Shown here piece by piece: positions 41,611 to 50,756 of a DNA stretch of 64,000 nucleotides. The first letter of the stretch is position 1, and each line of letters begins with the position of its first letter. Where the stretch lies: contig JAGWBW010000008.1 in NCBI GenBank assembly GCA_021295695.1, forward strand, positions 1,115 to 65,114, read 5' to 3'. A program made the position numbers and the translations under genes. Under the pieces are notes generated by a model. That model made no database searches. It was not told where the DNA came from and was given only the letters and a program-made list of their open reading frames with translations. Origin of the DNA: Candidatus Latescibacterota bacterium (GTDB lineage: Bacteria > Latescibacterota > UBA2968).

Positions 41611-42378
41611 ATGCTTGTTGATTCACACGCACATTTGATGTTTCCACAGTTTCAGCAGGATCTGGACGATCTGCTCGCCCGGGCGAGGACTGCAGGAGTG
41701 GAGCAGATCGTGAATGTGGGGACAAATTTGGATACGAGCCGTGCGTCTATTGCTCTTGCTGAGGCAGAAGCTGATGTATATGCTTCGGCGGGGTTTCATC
41801 CATCGGATTCTGCAAAGGCGGATGAGTCGGCTTTGAAAAAGTTGCCCGCGCTTTTGAAGCATCACAGGGTTGTTGCGGTTGGCGAGACGGGGTTGGATTT
41901 TTATCGCAATTACGCGCCGCGCGAGGTTCAGGAACGAGTGTTTCGGGCACATATTCGTCTGGCGAGGGAGATGGGCCTGCCGCTGATTATGCACAGTCGG
42001 GGAGCTGAAACGCGGGTGTTAGATGTGTTGGCGGAAGAAGGCGGATCGGAGGTGGGCGGTGTGATGCATTGTTTTGGGGGGGATGTCGAAGGAGCCAGGC
42101 GTGCGGTGGATCTCAATTTTTATCTGGGTTTTGGCGGTATTGTCACTTTCAAAAATTCGGGCGCGTTGAAGGTCGCATTGGATGTGCCCGCTGAGCGATT
42201 GCTTTTGGAAACGGATTGTCCGTTTCTGGCACCTGTGCCAAAACGCGGCAAGCGCAATGAGCCAGCGTATGTGCGCTATGTCGCCGAGTGCCTGGCGGAT
42301 GCTGGACGTGGGGATACTGAAGATGTGTGTCGGCAGACAACGCAAAATGCTCAGACCTTGTTTGGGTTGACATCGTGA
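41611..42378 (+). CDS. tatD: TatD-family DNase
   Basis: 255 residues from the ATG at 41611 (AGGA upstream; a longer frame from 41572 has no site). Metal ligands: HxH in DSHAHL (His6, His8), Glu in VGETGLDFY, His in IMHSRGA, His in VMHCFGG and Asp in LLLETDCPFLAP. TatD proteins are metal-dependent 3'-5' nucleases acting in DNA repair or RNA quality control. The stop overlaps the rsmA GTG start by four bases, a common gene pair in bacteria. Confidence 0.93.
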   Translation: MLVDSHAHLMFPQFQQDLDDLLARARTAGVEQIVNVGTNLDTSRASIALAEAEADVYASAGFHPSDSAKADESALKKLPALLKHHRVVAVGETGLDFYRNYAPREVQERVFRAHIRLAREMGLPLIMHSRGAETRVLDVLAEEGGSEVGGVMHCFGGDVEGARRAVDLNFYLGFGGIVTFKNSGALKVALDVPAERLLLETDCPFLAPVPKRGKRNEPAYVRYVAECLADAGRGDTEDVCRQTTQNAQTLFGLTS

Positions 42379-43151
42379 AAACAAAGACGCGGCTGGGCCA
42401 GCATTTTCTCACAGATGGCGCATCTATCGAGCGAATCGTAGAGGCTGCACAGATTGATAAAGAGGATCTGGTCGTAGAAATTGGTCCCGGACGAGGTGCA
42501 TTGACTGGACTCCTGATTGAGCAGTCAGATCGGGTGGTCGCTATTGAGGTTGATAGGGATTTGTGTGATCTGCTTTCTAATCGATTTGGTTCGCGGTTAA
42601 AAATTGTATCAGATGATGTGCGGCGGGTTAATTTGCCCGCGCTTGTTGGAATTGAAAAACGAGAAAAGGTGGTTTTGGTGGGCAATTTACCTTACCATAT
42701 CACGGGTGCGCTCATCAGGCAAATTACGGATGCTCGAAGGGTTTGGAAACGCGCTGTGATTACGGTGCAGCGTGAGGTGGGGCAACGCATGATCGCGCCG
42801 CCGGGTAGTAAAATATATGGCGTGCTGTCGATTGTCACACAGGTGCGGTGTGTCGCAAAACGGTTGTTTGATCTGCCTCCTGCGCATTTTTATCCGCCGC
42901 CCAAAGTGCATTCTTCTGTGTTGGTGCTGGATTTTGAAGCGAATTCTGCTTATGATATTGCAGATGAGAGGCGTTTGTTTGGCGTGGTGCGCGCCGCATT
43001 TCAGCAGCGGAGGAAAATGGTGCGCAACGCACTTGCTGGCCTCGTGGATGACGAGATTTTGATAGAAGCGAATATCGATGGTCGAGCGCGTCCTGAAACC
43101 ATATCAATAGATGGATTTGAACGGATTTGCCGTGCATTGGCTATGAGATAG
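42375..43151 (+). CDS. rsmA: 16S rRNA dimethyladenosine transferase
   Basis: 258 residues; the GTG at 42375 (GTGA overlap with the tatD stop) gives the conserved start TKTRLGQHFLTD. SAM-binding motifs VVEIGPGRGALT and VVAIEVDRDL and the catalytic motif IV VGNLPYHITG are intact. RsmA (KsgA) dimethylates two adenines near the 3' end of 16S rRNA, a step in small-subunit assembly. The C-terminal helical domain with RAAFQQRRKMVRNAL is complete. Confidence 0.95.
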   Translation: MKTKTRLGQHFLTDGASIERIVEAAQIDKEDLVVEIGPGRGALTGLLIEQSDRVVAIEVDRDLCDLLSNRFGSRLKIVSDDVRRVNLPALVGIEKREKVVLVGNLPYHITGALIRQITDARRVWKRAVITVQREVGQRMIAPPGSKIYGVLSIVTQVRCVAKRLFDLPPAHFYPPPKVHSSVLVLDFEANSAYDIADERRLFGVVRAAFQQRRKMVRNALAGLVDDEILIEANIDGRARPETISIDGFERICRALAMR

Positions 43152-43172
43152 TTTTATAGAAAGGGATTTCTT

Positions 43173-44093
43173 ATGCCCATTCCAAAGTCAGACAAGATCT
43201 GGTTTAATGGGAATTTTGTAGGTTGGGACGATGCCAAAGTTCACGTGCTGTCTCATGTGGTGCATTACGGTTCGAGTGTTTTTGAGGGGATACGGTGTTA
43301 TCATACCGAAAGAGGACCGGCCTGTTTCAGGCTGCGAGATCATGTGAAGAGGCTTTACGATTCGGCCAAAATTTATCGCATGGAAATTCCCTATACGGAA
43401 GATGAACTGGAAGCGGCTATTTTGGAGACGATTCGCATTAATAAATTGCAAGCGTGTTATGTCAGACCTGTGGTTTTTCGGGGATTTGGTGAATTGGCCG
43501 TCAATCCAATGCCATGCCCGATCGAGGTGGTGATCGCGGTGTGGGAATGGGGCAAGTACCTGGGACCAGAAGCTCTGGAGAAAGGCGTGTCGGTTCGGTT
43601 TGCGTCGTGGAATCGCCTGGCACCCAATACCATGCCTTCGCTTGCCAAGGTGGCGGCAAATTATATGAATGCACAACTGATCAAAATGGAGGCGATGGCC
43701 GATGGATATGCCGAGGGTATTGCTCTGGATACACAGGGTTATGTGAGCGAAGGTAGCGGCGAGAATATTTTTATGGCGAAGAATGGGCAGATTTACACGC
43801 CTTCTACCGGGTCGTCTATTTTGCCCGGTATTACGCGACATTCGGTTATTACACTTGCCCGAGATTTGGGACATACGGTGACGGCGCGACCAATTCCACG
43901 AGAGTCCCTTTATATTGCCGATGAGGTGTTTTTTACGGGTAGCGCGGCAGAGATCACGCCGATCACGGCTATTGACCATATCGATGTTGGCTGTGGTTCT
44001 CGGGGGGAGATCACAAAGAAGCTGCAGGATGCCTTTTTTGCTGTTGTGGAAGGGCGTGCGGAAGACAAGCGCGGCTGGCTGACGTATGTTTGA
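43173..44093 (+). CDS. ilvE: Branched-chain amino acid aminotransferase
   Basis: 306 residues, matching IlvE in length. PLP is bound by Lys159 in [10 protein letters not shown]. Other blocks are [21 protein letters not shown] (given as two parts: [10 protein letters not shown] and [11 protein letters not shown]), [29 protein letters not shown] and [14 protein letters not shown]. It makes or degrades Val, Leu and Ile by exchanging amino groups with 2-oxoglutarate. It follows rsmA by 21 bases with a GAAAGGGAT ribosome site. Sequence and fold type IV of PLP enzymes make the call firm. Confidence 0.94.
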   Translation: MPIPKSDKIWFNGNFVGWDDAKVHVLSHVVHYGSSVFEGIRCYHTERGPACFRLRDHVKRLYDSAKIYRMEIPYTEDELEAAILETIRINKLQACYVRPVVFRGFGELAVNPMPCPIEVVIAVWEWGKYLGPEALEKGVSVRFASWNRLAPNTMPSLAKVAANYMNAQLIKMEAMADGYAEGIALDTQGYVSEGSGENIFMAKNGQIYTPSTGSSILPGITRHSVITLARDLGHTVTARPIPRESLYIADEVFFTGSAAEITPITAIDHIDVGCGSRGEITKKLQDAFFAVVEGRAEDKRGWLTYV

Positions 44094-44116
44094 TGAGGTA
44101 AAAAAAGCTGATTGCT

Positions 44117-44923
44117 ATGAAAAATAAAAAAATTGCTGTTATTGGTGCAGGCAATATGGGGCGCGCGCTAATGGCCGGTTGGATTCGGTCGGGAGAGATC
44201 GCGCCTGAAAATATCACGGCGGTGGATCTGATTGCTGAGGTATTGGATCAGAGAAGGCGCGAGTTGGGTGTCCATGTTGCAGCGGATGCGCGCGAAGTGG
44301 TGGGCCATCAGGATATTGTGGTGTTGGGTGTGAAGCCGCAGTTCTGGAAGCAAACCGTTGTGGGATTTCGGGATTTATTGCACAGTGATCAGGTGATTAT
44401 TTCCTTCATGGCGGGTGTGCGAATTGCGGCATTGGAAGCGGAATTGGGGTCATTGCCCGTCGTTCGCGTGATGCCCAATATTCTGGCGCAGGTCGGTGCT
44501 GCGGGGTCGGGGATATGTGCGGGAACACATGTGGGTGAAGAGCAACTGAGTCTGGCACTGTCTCTGTTCAACGCGGTTGGCGCGGCAGTCGTTGTTTCAG
44601 AATCACAGATGGATGCGGTGACCGGGCTTGCGGGTAGCGGGCCTGCATATGTGTACGCGATAATCGATGCGCTGGCAGACGGTGGGGTGCGGTCTGGTTT
44701 ATCAAAGGATATGGCGTTGACACTGGCGACTCAGACCGTGCTGGGAGCGGCGCGTATGGTTGCCGAGAGCGGCGAACATCCGGCAATTTTGAAAGATCAG
44801 GTGACGTCGGCGGGCGGAACGACTATTGCGGGTTTGCACGCGCTGGAGCAGGGCGGTTTGCGCGCCGCTTTGATGGATGCTGTTTTGGCTGCGACAGAGC
44901 GGTCGAGTGGGTTGGGGGAATGA
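44117..44923 (+). CDS. proC: Pyrroline-5-carboxylate reductase
   Basis: 268 residues. The NAD(P)-binding GAGNMGRALMAGW opens the protein; VVLGVKPQFW, SFMAGVRIAALEAEL, VRVMPNILAQVG and the proline-binding VTGLAGSGPAYVYAIIDALADGG are all present. It also has the C-terminal DQVTSAGGTTIAGLHALE. It catalyses the last step of proline synthesis. proB lies 1.4 kb downstream in the same run, which supports proline biosynthesis as a theme. The ribosome site is weak. Confidence 0.95.
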   Translation: MKNKKIAVIGAGNMGRALMAGWIRSGEIAPENITAVDLIAEVLDQRRRELGVHVAADAREVVGHQDIVVLGVKPQFWKQTVVGFRDLLHSDQVIISFMAGVRIAALEAELGSLPVVRVMPNILAQVGAAGSGICAGTHVGEEQLSLALSLFNAVGAAVVVSESQMDAVTGLAGSGPAYVYAIIDALADGGVRSGLSKDMALTLATQTVLGAARMVAESGEHPAILKDQVTSAGGTTIAGLHALEQGGLRAALMDAVLAATERSSGLGE

Positions 44924-44924
44924 G

Positions 44925-45527
44925 ATGATTGCGATTGTCAATTATGGGATGGGGAATTTGCGAAGTGTTCAAAAGGCATTTGAACACGTTGGGGCGAAGG
45001 CTTTTATTGTCGATAGACCCGAGGATATCGATGCCGCCGAGCGCGTTGTGTTGCCCGGCGTTGGGGCGTTTGGCGATGCGATGAACAATCTGAAAACAGC
45101 GGGATTGATCGCGCCTATTGTAAGGGCTATCTCAGAGGGCCGACCTTTTTTGGGTATTTGTTTGGGATTGCAATTGATGTTTGCCGAGAGTGAAGAAATG
45201 GGGCAGTATCGGGGATTGGACATTTTGCCGGGAAAAGTGAAGCGTTTTCCCGAAGGGCAGCGCGTTCCGCAAATTGGATGGAATGAGGTACGAATTCAGC
45301 GCGATACATCACTTTTAGATGGCGTGCCCGATGGGTCTTATTTTTATTTTGTCCATTCTTTTTTTGTGGTGTCTGAGCGCGATGAAGATGTGGTGGGGGT
45401 GACGGATTACGGGATTGATTATGCGTCAATTGCCGGAAATGATCGGGCTTTTGGTGTGCAGTTTCACCCCGAGAAAAGTCAGGATGCTGGCTTGAAGATT
45501 TTAAAGAATTTTGCGGAGAAAGTTTAG
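44925..45527 (+). CDS. hisH: Imidazole glycerol phosphate synthase glutaminase subunit
   Basis: 200 residues from the ATG at 44925 (GGGGGAATGAG upstream). The glutaminase triad is Cys79 in LGICLGLQLMF and the His/Glu of QFHPEKSQ. The oxyanion strand PGVGAFGDAM precedes it. HisH releases ammonia from glutamine and passes it to HisF to make imidazole glycerol phosphate and AICAR. hisF starts one base after its stop, so the two subunits are made together. Confidence 0.95.
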   Translation: MIAIVNYGMGNLRSVQKAFEHVGAKAFIVDRPEDIDAAERVVLPGVGAFGDAMNNLKTAGLIAPIVRAISEGRPFLGICLGLQLMFAESEEMGQYRGLDILPGKVKRFPEGQRVPQIGWNEVRIQRDTSLLDGVPDGSYFYFVHSFFVVSERDEDVVGVTDYGIDYASIAGNDRAFGVQFHPEKSQDAGLKILKNFAEKV

Positions 45528-45528
45528 A

Positions 45529-46326
45529 ATGCTGGCAAGGCGAATTATCCCGTGTTTAGATGTGAAAAACGGTCGCAATGTGCGCGGGGTCAGGTTTTCT
45601 GCCGATAAAGACGCTGGCGATCCCATTGCGCTGGCGAGACGCTATGATGCAGAAGGCGCAGATGAACTGGTGTTTTACGATATTACAGCATCGGCGGAGA
45701 AGCGCGATATTGTCGGCAAACTCGTGCGGCGCGTGTCCGAAGAGGTGTTTATTCCCTTTACGGTTGGCGGGGGCGTTCGCACGTATCAGGATATTCGTAC
45801 AATTATCGAAGGGGGCGCGGAAAAAGCGTCAATCAATTCGGCTGCTGTACACACGCCTGAAATTATTACTCAGGGGGCCGAAAGTTTTGGGTCTCAGGCA
45901 ATTGTGGGGTCGATTGACGCAATTCGACGATCGGATCTCGATCAAATAGAGGATGTGCGCTGGGAAGTGGTCATCAATGGCGGACGCACATATACTGGAC
46001 GAGATGCCCTCGAATGGGCTGAAGAACTGGTGGATCGCGGCGCGGGCGAACTGGTTTTGAACAGCATTGATGCGGATGGCACAAAAGATGGATACGATAT
46101 TGAGTTAAATCGCATGGTTGCCGAGCGCGTGGATGTGCCGATTGTGGCGTCTGGGGGAGCTGGGGGGCCAGAGGATATGTACGCGGTGTTGTCCAAAGGC
46201 AAGGCGAGCGCGGCACTGGCTGCGTCGATTTTTCACTACAATCAATACAGTATTGCGGAAGTCAAAACGTATCTCGCAGAACGCGGGGTGCCAGTGCGCC
46301 CCAAAATCGAAATTGATTTGACATGA
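45529..46326 (+). CDS. hisF: Imidazole glycerol phosphate synthase cyclase subunit
   Basis: 265 residues from the ATG two bases after the hisH stop. Catalytic Asp11 ([10 protein letters not shown]) and Asp130 (SIDA) are in place, with phosphate-binding loops VGGGVRT, INSAAV and [12 protein letters not shown]. The product feeds histidine and, via AICAR, purine synthesis. No other his genes are in the window. Its stop overlaps the proB start (ATGA). Confidence 0.95.
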   Translation: MLARRIIPCLDVKNGRNVRGVRFSADKDAGDPIALARRYDAEGADELVFYDITASAEKRDIVGKLVRRVSEEVFIPFTVGGGVRTYQDIRTIIEGGAEKASINSAAVHTPEIITQGAESFGSQAIVGSIDAIRRSDLDQIEDVRWEVVINGGRTYTGRDALEWAEELVDRGAGELVLNSIDADGTKDGYDIELNRMVAERVDVPIVASGGAGGPEDMYAVLSKGKASAALAASIFHYNQYSIAEVKTYLAERGVPVRPKIEIDLT

Positions 46327-47480
46327 GTGGGACAAAAGAACACGAAATTGATCGCAAAGCCTTATTCGCCGATGTGCGGCGGGTGGTGGTAAAATTGGGC
46401 ACGCGGGTTGTGACGGCACATGGCAATACGTTGAATCTTGCGGTGATTGACCGCCTGGCCGTTGATGTGGCGTCTTTGGTCGCACGCGGTTTACAGGTGG
46501 CAGTAGTGACATCTGGAGCCGTTGGTGCCGGCATGGGGCAATTGGGGCTGAGTAATCGGCCGAGGCGTTTAGCCGATTTGCAAGCTACGGCTGCGGTGGG
46601 GCAGGGATTGGTGATGGATGCTTACAAACGGGCTTTTGAAGCATATGGTGTTTGGGTGGGGCAGGTGCTGTTGACATCGGATGATCTGGACAATCGCACG
46701 CGGTATGTGAATGCGCGCAATACATTGGATCAATTGTTTCGGTATGGTGTTGTGCCTGTTGTCAATGAGAACGACAGCGTGGCGGTAGAAGAATTGCAAT
46801 TGTCTGTGGGCGAAAATGATCGCCTATCTGCGATGGTGTCGCATCTGGTGGATGCGGACATGCTGGTGTTGTTGACCGATGTCGATGGGTTGTTTTCAGG
46901 TGATCCCGCAAAAGATCCAAACGCGCAATTGGTTCGGTTTGTGCGCGGGATGCCCGAAAAACTCTATGCAACTGTGGGGTCTTCGGGAAGTGCGTTGGGG
47001 CGCGGGGGAATGCGTACAAAACTCAGGGCAGCCGAGGCTGTGATGCAAGGTGGGCAGATGGCAGTGATTGCAAATGGATGTACAAACGGCTTGCGCGAAA
47101 TTTTGGATGGGACAGATTGCGGCACGTTATTTGTGGCGGATAATCGCAGTTTGAACAGCAGAGATTTGTGGTTGGCGCATTCTCGAAAGCGAGGGGGTGT
47201 GGTTGTAGATGATGGCGCAGTGGTTGCTTTGAGCGATGGAGGCAAAAGTTTGTTGCCTTCGGGTATTGTCCGCGTTATTGGCGATTTTGAAGTTGGCGAA
47301 CTCATTGGCGTAGAATCAGAACAACGCGTTGAGATCGCGCGCGGTTTAACGCGATTTAACGCCGGTGATGTGCGACGTATTCGCGGAAAGAAAACGCCAG
47401 AAGTTGCAGAAACTCTCGGAATTAATAATGGCGCGGTGGTTATCCACCGAGATGATATGGTGGTGTTAAATCGGAAGTAG
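46323..47480 (+). CDS. proB: Glutamate 5-kinase
   Basis: 385 residues; the ATG overlaps the hisF stop. An amino-acid-kinase domain has VVVKLGTRVV, VVTSGAVGAGM, VVPVVNENDSV and LTDVDGLFSGDP, with the GRGGMRTKLRAAEAV loop. A C-terminal PUA domain follows at about 290-370 (LPSGIVRVIGDFEVGELI and GLTRFNAGDVRRI). It phosphorylates glutamate for proline synthesis and is usually inhibited by proline. proA is not in the window. Confidence 0.95.
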   Translation: MSGTKEHEIDRKALFADVRRVVVKLGTRVVTAHGNTLNLAVIDRLAVDVASLVARGLQVAVVTSGAVGAGMGQLGLSNRPRRLADLQATAAVGQGLVMDAYKRAFEAYGVWVGQVLLTSDDLDNRTRYVNARNTLDQLFRYGVVPVVNENDSVAVEELQLSVGENDRLSAMVSHLVDADMLVLLTDVDGLFSGDPAKDPNAQLVRFVRGMPEKLYATVGSSGSALGRGGMRTKLRAAEAVMQGGQMAVIANGCTNGLREILDGTDCGTLFVADNRSLNSRDLWLAHSRKRGGVVVDDGAVVALSDGGKSLLPSGIVRVIGDFEVGELIGVESEQRVEIARGLTRFNAGDVRRIRGKKTPEVAETLGINNGAVVIHRDDMVVLNRK

Positions 47481-47505
47481 GACAACCGACATTGGAGATT
47501 GTGCT

Positions 47506-47874
47506 ATGCGCTCATTTTATCGGGGACAAAGTACGGTGTTGCCGGAAAACAGTCCGATCTTACCGGGAAGTGCAAGGCGACGCCTGAATAAATTTTTGAT
47601 ATTTGCACCCGTGGTGCTTTCCCTATATTTGTTTTTTGTAGGAGACAGTGGGATTTTCCAACTCATAATGCGCAAGCAGCAAATTGCCGCATTGAAACAG
47701 GAAATTTCAACTATTCGTCAGCAGAATGCCATGTTGGAACGCGAGGCAAAGCTGCTGGAAAACAATTTGGATGAGATTGAACGCATTGCTCGAGAGCGCT
47801 ATGGCATGGTGTATCTCAATGAATCAATTTATATGATCTATCCCAATCCACCAACAGCATTGGAGTCACCGTGA
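47506..47874 (+). CDS. Septum formation initiator (FtsB/DivIC-like) protein
   Basis: 122 residues. A short cytoplasmic part is followed by one membrane helix at about 30-47 (FLIFAPVVLSLYLFFVG). A coiled coil comes next (KQQIAALKQEISTIRQQNAMLEREAK region, about 58-92) and then the IERIARERYGMVYLNE motif that typifies FtsB/DivIC. These proteins form the FtsQLB complex of the divisome. The stop overlaps the recO start (GTGA). Confidence 0.82.
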   Translation: MRSFYRGQSTVLPENSPILPGSARRRLNKFLIFAPVVLSLYLFFVGDSGIFQLIMRKQQIAALKQEISTIRQQNAMLEREAKLLENNLDEIERIARERYGMVYLNESIYMIYPNPPTALESP

Positions 47875-48656
47875 TTTGCCAGACCGATGGGTTGGTGTTG
47901 CGCGGTTTTCGCATGAGTGAAAGCAGCAAGGTTGTGGTGTTGTTTTCTCGCGATTACGGCAAGTTGCGTTTGGTTGCCAAAGGCGCGCGGCGGCCCAAAA
48001 GCAAATTTGGCGCGAGTCTTGAACCCATGACATGGGGGCGCTATGTTTTTTATCGGCGGGATAATCGAGAGTTGCAAATATTGAGCGAAGGCGATATTGC
48101 ACACGCTTTTGAACCGATAAAACAACACTACGGTCGAATGGCAGCCGGAAGTGCGATATGCGAATTTCTGGACTATATTACCGAAGATGAAGACCGCAAC
48201 CCACTTTTGTTCAGTATTGCACTTGAAACGATGCAATGGGTGGGGGGTATTGCTGAAATAGCCCTGGATGTGCCGGTGTGGTATTTCCAGATTCGCGCTG
48301 CGGGTGCGGTGGGTTATCGCCCCCATCTGAGTGGGTGTGTTCAATGTGGTGCTCGGCTCCAGGGGCACCGCCTGGGGTTCAGTCCCGGCCTGGGCGGTAC
48401 ATTGTGTGGCAAGCACGCAGGGGCGGGTATGCGCGTACAGTTTGAGACGATAAATTTTATGGCGCATCTACAAGTGGGACGTCCCGACCGCATTGATCTT
48501 TCCCTCTTGCGGGGTGTAAACCGCGCAGAGGTGACGCGAATATTGCGCGCATTTTTTGACCAACACATCGAATCGCGCTATCGCCCCAAGGCACTGGATT
48601 TTTTTGAACGCTTAAGGGCAGCAGAACCTGCGGTGCCTTATGGCGCGGGGATATAG
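47871..48656 (+). CDS. recO: DNA repair protein RecO
   Basis: 261 residues from the GTG at 47871. An N-terminal OB fold has TDGLVLRGFRMSESSKVVVLFSRDYG and LVAKGARRPKSKFGASLEP. The helical C-terminal part has zinc-binding-type cysteines CVQCG and LCGKH. RecO loads RecA onto SSB-coated DNA with RecR. The four-base overlap with the FtsB-like gene indicates translational coupling. Confidence 0.88.
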   Translation: MICQTDGLVLRGFRMSESSKVVVLFSRDYGKLRLVAKGARRPKSKFGASLEPMTWGRYVFYRRDNRELQILSEGDIAHAFEPIKQHYGRMAAGSAICEFLDYITEDEDRNPLLFSIALETMQWVGGIAEIALDVPVWYFQIRAAGAVGYRPHLSGCVQCGARLQGHRLGFSPGLGGTLCGKHAGAGMRVQFETINFMAHLQVGRPDRIDLSLLRGVNRAEVTRILRAFFDQHIESRYRPKALDFFERLRAAEPAVPYGAGI

Positions 48657-48664
48657 GATTTGTG

Positions 48665-49195
48665 ATGAATCGACTTCTACAGCGATGGTTGGAGCGCGAA
48701 AAGCCACTATTTCCCAAATTGCGCGCTATTCCACTATTTCGGGAACTGAACCGCCGAGAGTTGCAGGCAGTGGTGCAACTTATAGAAATTTGCAAGTATT
48801 CAACAGGCGATGTAGTTTTTGAACAGGGTGCACCGGGAGACGGCGTTTATGTGGTGTTAAAAGGGTGTGTAGAAGTGATTCAAAAGGATGGTGAAGATGG
48901 CGATAAAGTGCTGCTTACCCAATCTAAATCCGGTTCCTTTTTTGGTGAAACCGCACTTTTGGAAGGTGTGCCGAGAACGGCAGCGGCAGTTGCGGCAGAA
49001 GATACCAAATTGGCACTTTTTTCACGAGACGTCCTGTACCAATTGGCGGAACAGCGACCGCACCTGGGGGTAAAAATCGCCATTCAACTTTCGCGGATTG
49101 TCGCCGAGCGATTGCGGCAAACCAATCACAGTTTGCAGGCTGCCCGAGATGAGTTGGCGGCTAAACAAAAAGAGGACGGGGGAGGCGAGTCATGA
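48665..49195 (+). CDS. Cyclic-nucleotide-binding domain protein
   Basis: 176 residues; the ATG at 48665 follows AGGA (a GTG three bases earlier is possible). A cNMP-binding fold spans about 20-140: LFRELNRRELQAVVQLIEI, YSTGDVVFEQGAPGDGVYVVLKG, a phosphate-binding cassette SFFGETALLEGVPRTAAAVA, and KLALFSRDVLYQL. No DNA-binding helix-turn-helix follows, only a coiled tail, so it is not a CRP-type transcription factor. It overlaps the AI-2E-family permease start by four bases and may control it. Confidence 0.83.
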   Translation: MNRLLQRWLEREKPLFPKLRAIPLFRELNRRELQAVVQLIEICKYSTGDVVFEQGAPGDGVYVVLKGCVEVIQKDGEDGDKVLLTQSKSGSFFGETALLEGVPRTAAAVAAEDTKLALFSRDVLYQLAEQRPHLGVKIAIQLSRIVAERLRQTNHSLQAARDELAAKQKEDGGGES

Positions 49196-50715
49196 ATGAA
49201 CCCTCTTCTGGTGGCATGGGTACTGCTCAGATTTTGCGTATTGTGATTTTTTTTGGCCTCATCGTTGTGGCGGTCTGGCTATTATATACCATTCGGAATA
49301 CTCTGGCTCCTTTTTTTCTTGCGTTTGTGCTGTCGTATTTGTTAATGCCTCTGGTCGATTTGCTCGAGTCGTATCGCTTAAATCGTCTGGTTGCTGTGGT
49401 TGTGGTCTTAGTCTCTGTTTTTGCTATTGTGTTCATTCCGCTCATTGTGGTCGCGCCTGTGATTGTGCGCAGCACCGAGGATATGGTCGAGCGCATTGTT
49501 GGTGAACAGAGCACATGGTACTGTGTGGTGGAAAATACGGGCGATGCCGTAGTGACGATTGATCGTTTTCAGAGTGAACTCGAAGATTTTAAGGTTGATG
49601 GCCTGCCCCTGAAATTGGCACCCGGTGGGCGAGATGCAGAATCTCCTGTCTTTTCCTGGCCTCCTCAGGCTAGCCCAAAAGTGGTCGGTGGACGAGGTAC
49701 GCTGCGTGTGGTATTTTCTCCACAAGTATATGAGCCGCGTCAGGCGTTTTTGAAATTGTACGGTTTTTATGGTGGACGAGAAGATTCTATTGTGTTGACG
49801 CTGAAAGGGAATATTGAAGGTGTATCATCGGTTTCAGACTCATTGGCTATGGAACCTGAGGAGTCGGTTCAATTTGGGACATCAGAGATTTTAATATCGG
49901 CAACACAACATACGTTTGGGAAATACAAGCCGGGATATCTGGCAGTTGTAAAAACCTATATTGAAACCTTTCATGCCAGATTCGAAAAATGGATGCCTAT
50001 ACTCAAAGAATGGATGCCCCTGCTCGAGAGCAAAGATGTGGTTCAGGCGATAAATGCGCGTTTGCAGGTTGTCGCCACAGATTTGTTTAAAGAGACCCCT
50101 CGATTGGTCGGGCAATTGCTATCGGGACTTACATTTTTCATTATTGTGCCTTTTGTTTTGTTTTTCTTTTTGGGACAGGGCAGAACGATTAAGCGCGCGA
50201 TCATTGAGCAGGTGCCAAATCGATATTTTGAGCTGGTATTAAATCTGTTATATCGCATTGACGCGCAATTGGGTGGCTATATGCGCGGTATGGTGTTGTC
50301 TGTGATGATTGTCTCGCTTCTGTCAATTACCGGACTTTATATCATCGGGTTGGAACATTTTTTGCTGATTGGTCTTCTCGCGGGTTTGGCCAATGTGATT
50401 CCCTATCTGGGACCTCTGATTGGAATTGTTGCCGGTGTTGTTGCCGCTGTATTGCAATATTCCGCCCTGAGTTTTGGTGTGGTTCTGCCAGTGGTTCTTG
50501 TTTTTCTTATCGTACAGATTATAGATAATGTGTTTGTCGCCCCCGTCGTGGTTGCGCGCAGTGTTAATTTGCATCCTCTGCTCGTCATTTTTGCAGTGCT
50601 CGTCGGCAGCGAATTGTTTGGCGCAGTTGGTATGTTATTGGCCGTGCCCACAACAGCGGTGATTAAAGTATCTGTGCGGACGATTTATGAGGGGTGGCGA
50701 GGTTATTCGGTGTAA
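49192..50715 (+). CDS. AI-2E family transporter with inserted Ig-like (ASH-type) domain
   Basis: 507 residues, against about 350-370 for usual members. Membrane helices lie at about 12-33, 36-57 and 67-93, then at 308-328, 365-387, 390-425, 430-450 and 460-490. The family motif VIPYLGPLIG is at residues 402-411. Residues about 105-212 are an extra domain: CVVENTGDAVVTIDRF, LAPGGRD, TLRVVFSPQVYEPRQA and SIVLTLKGNIEG. These are the strands of an ASPM-SPD-2-Hydin-type Ig fold, placed where the family has only a short extracytoplasmic loop. Cargo is unknown; family members export small molecules or ions. Confidence 0.82.
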   Translation: MNEPSSGGMGTAQILRIVIFFGLIVVAVWLLYTIRNTLAPFFLAFVLSYLLMPLVDLLESYRLNRLVAVVVVLVSVFAIVFIPLIVVAPVIVRSTEDMVERIVGEQSTWYCVVENTGDAVVTIDRFQSELEDFKVDGLPLKLAPGGRDAESPVFSWPPQASPKVVGGRGTLRVVFSPQVYEPRQAFLKLYGFYGGREDSIVLTLKGNIEGVSSVSDSLAMEPEESVQFGTSEILISATQHTFGKYKPGYLAVVKTYIETFHARFEKWMPILKEWMPLLESKDVVQAINARLQVVATDLFKETPRLVGQLLSGLTFFIIVPFVLFFFLGQGRTIKRAIIEQVPNRYFELVLNLLYRIDAQLGGYMRGMVLSVMIVSLLSITGLYIIGLEHFLLIGLLAGLANVIPYLGPLIGIVAGVVAAVLQYSALSFGVVLPVVLVFLIVQIIDNVFVAPVVVARSVNLHPLLVIFAVLVGSELFGAVGMLLAVPTTAVIKVSVRTIYEGWRGYSV

Positions 50716-50756
50716 AAAAGGGGTGGGCTGATCGCTAATAAGGAGTAATGGAGACG

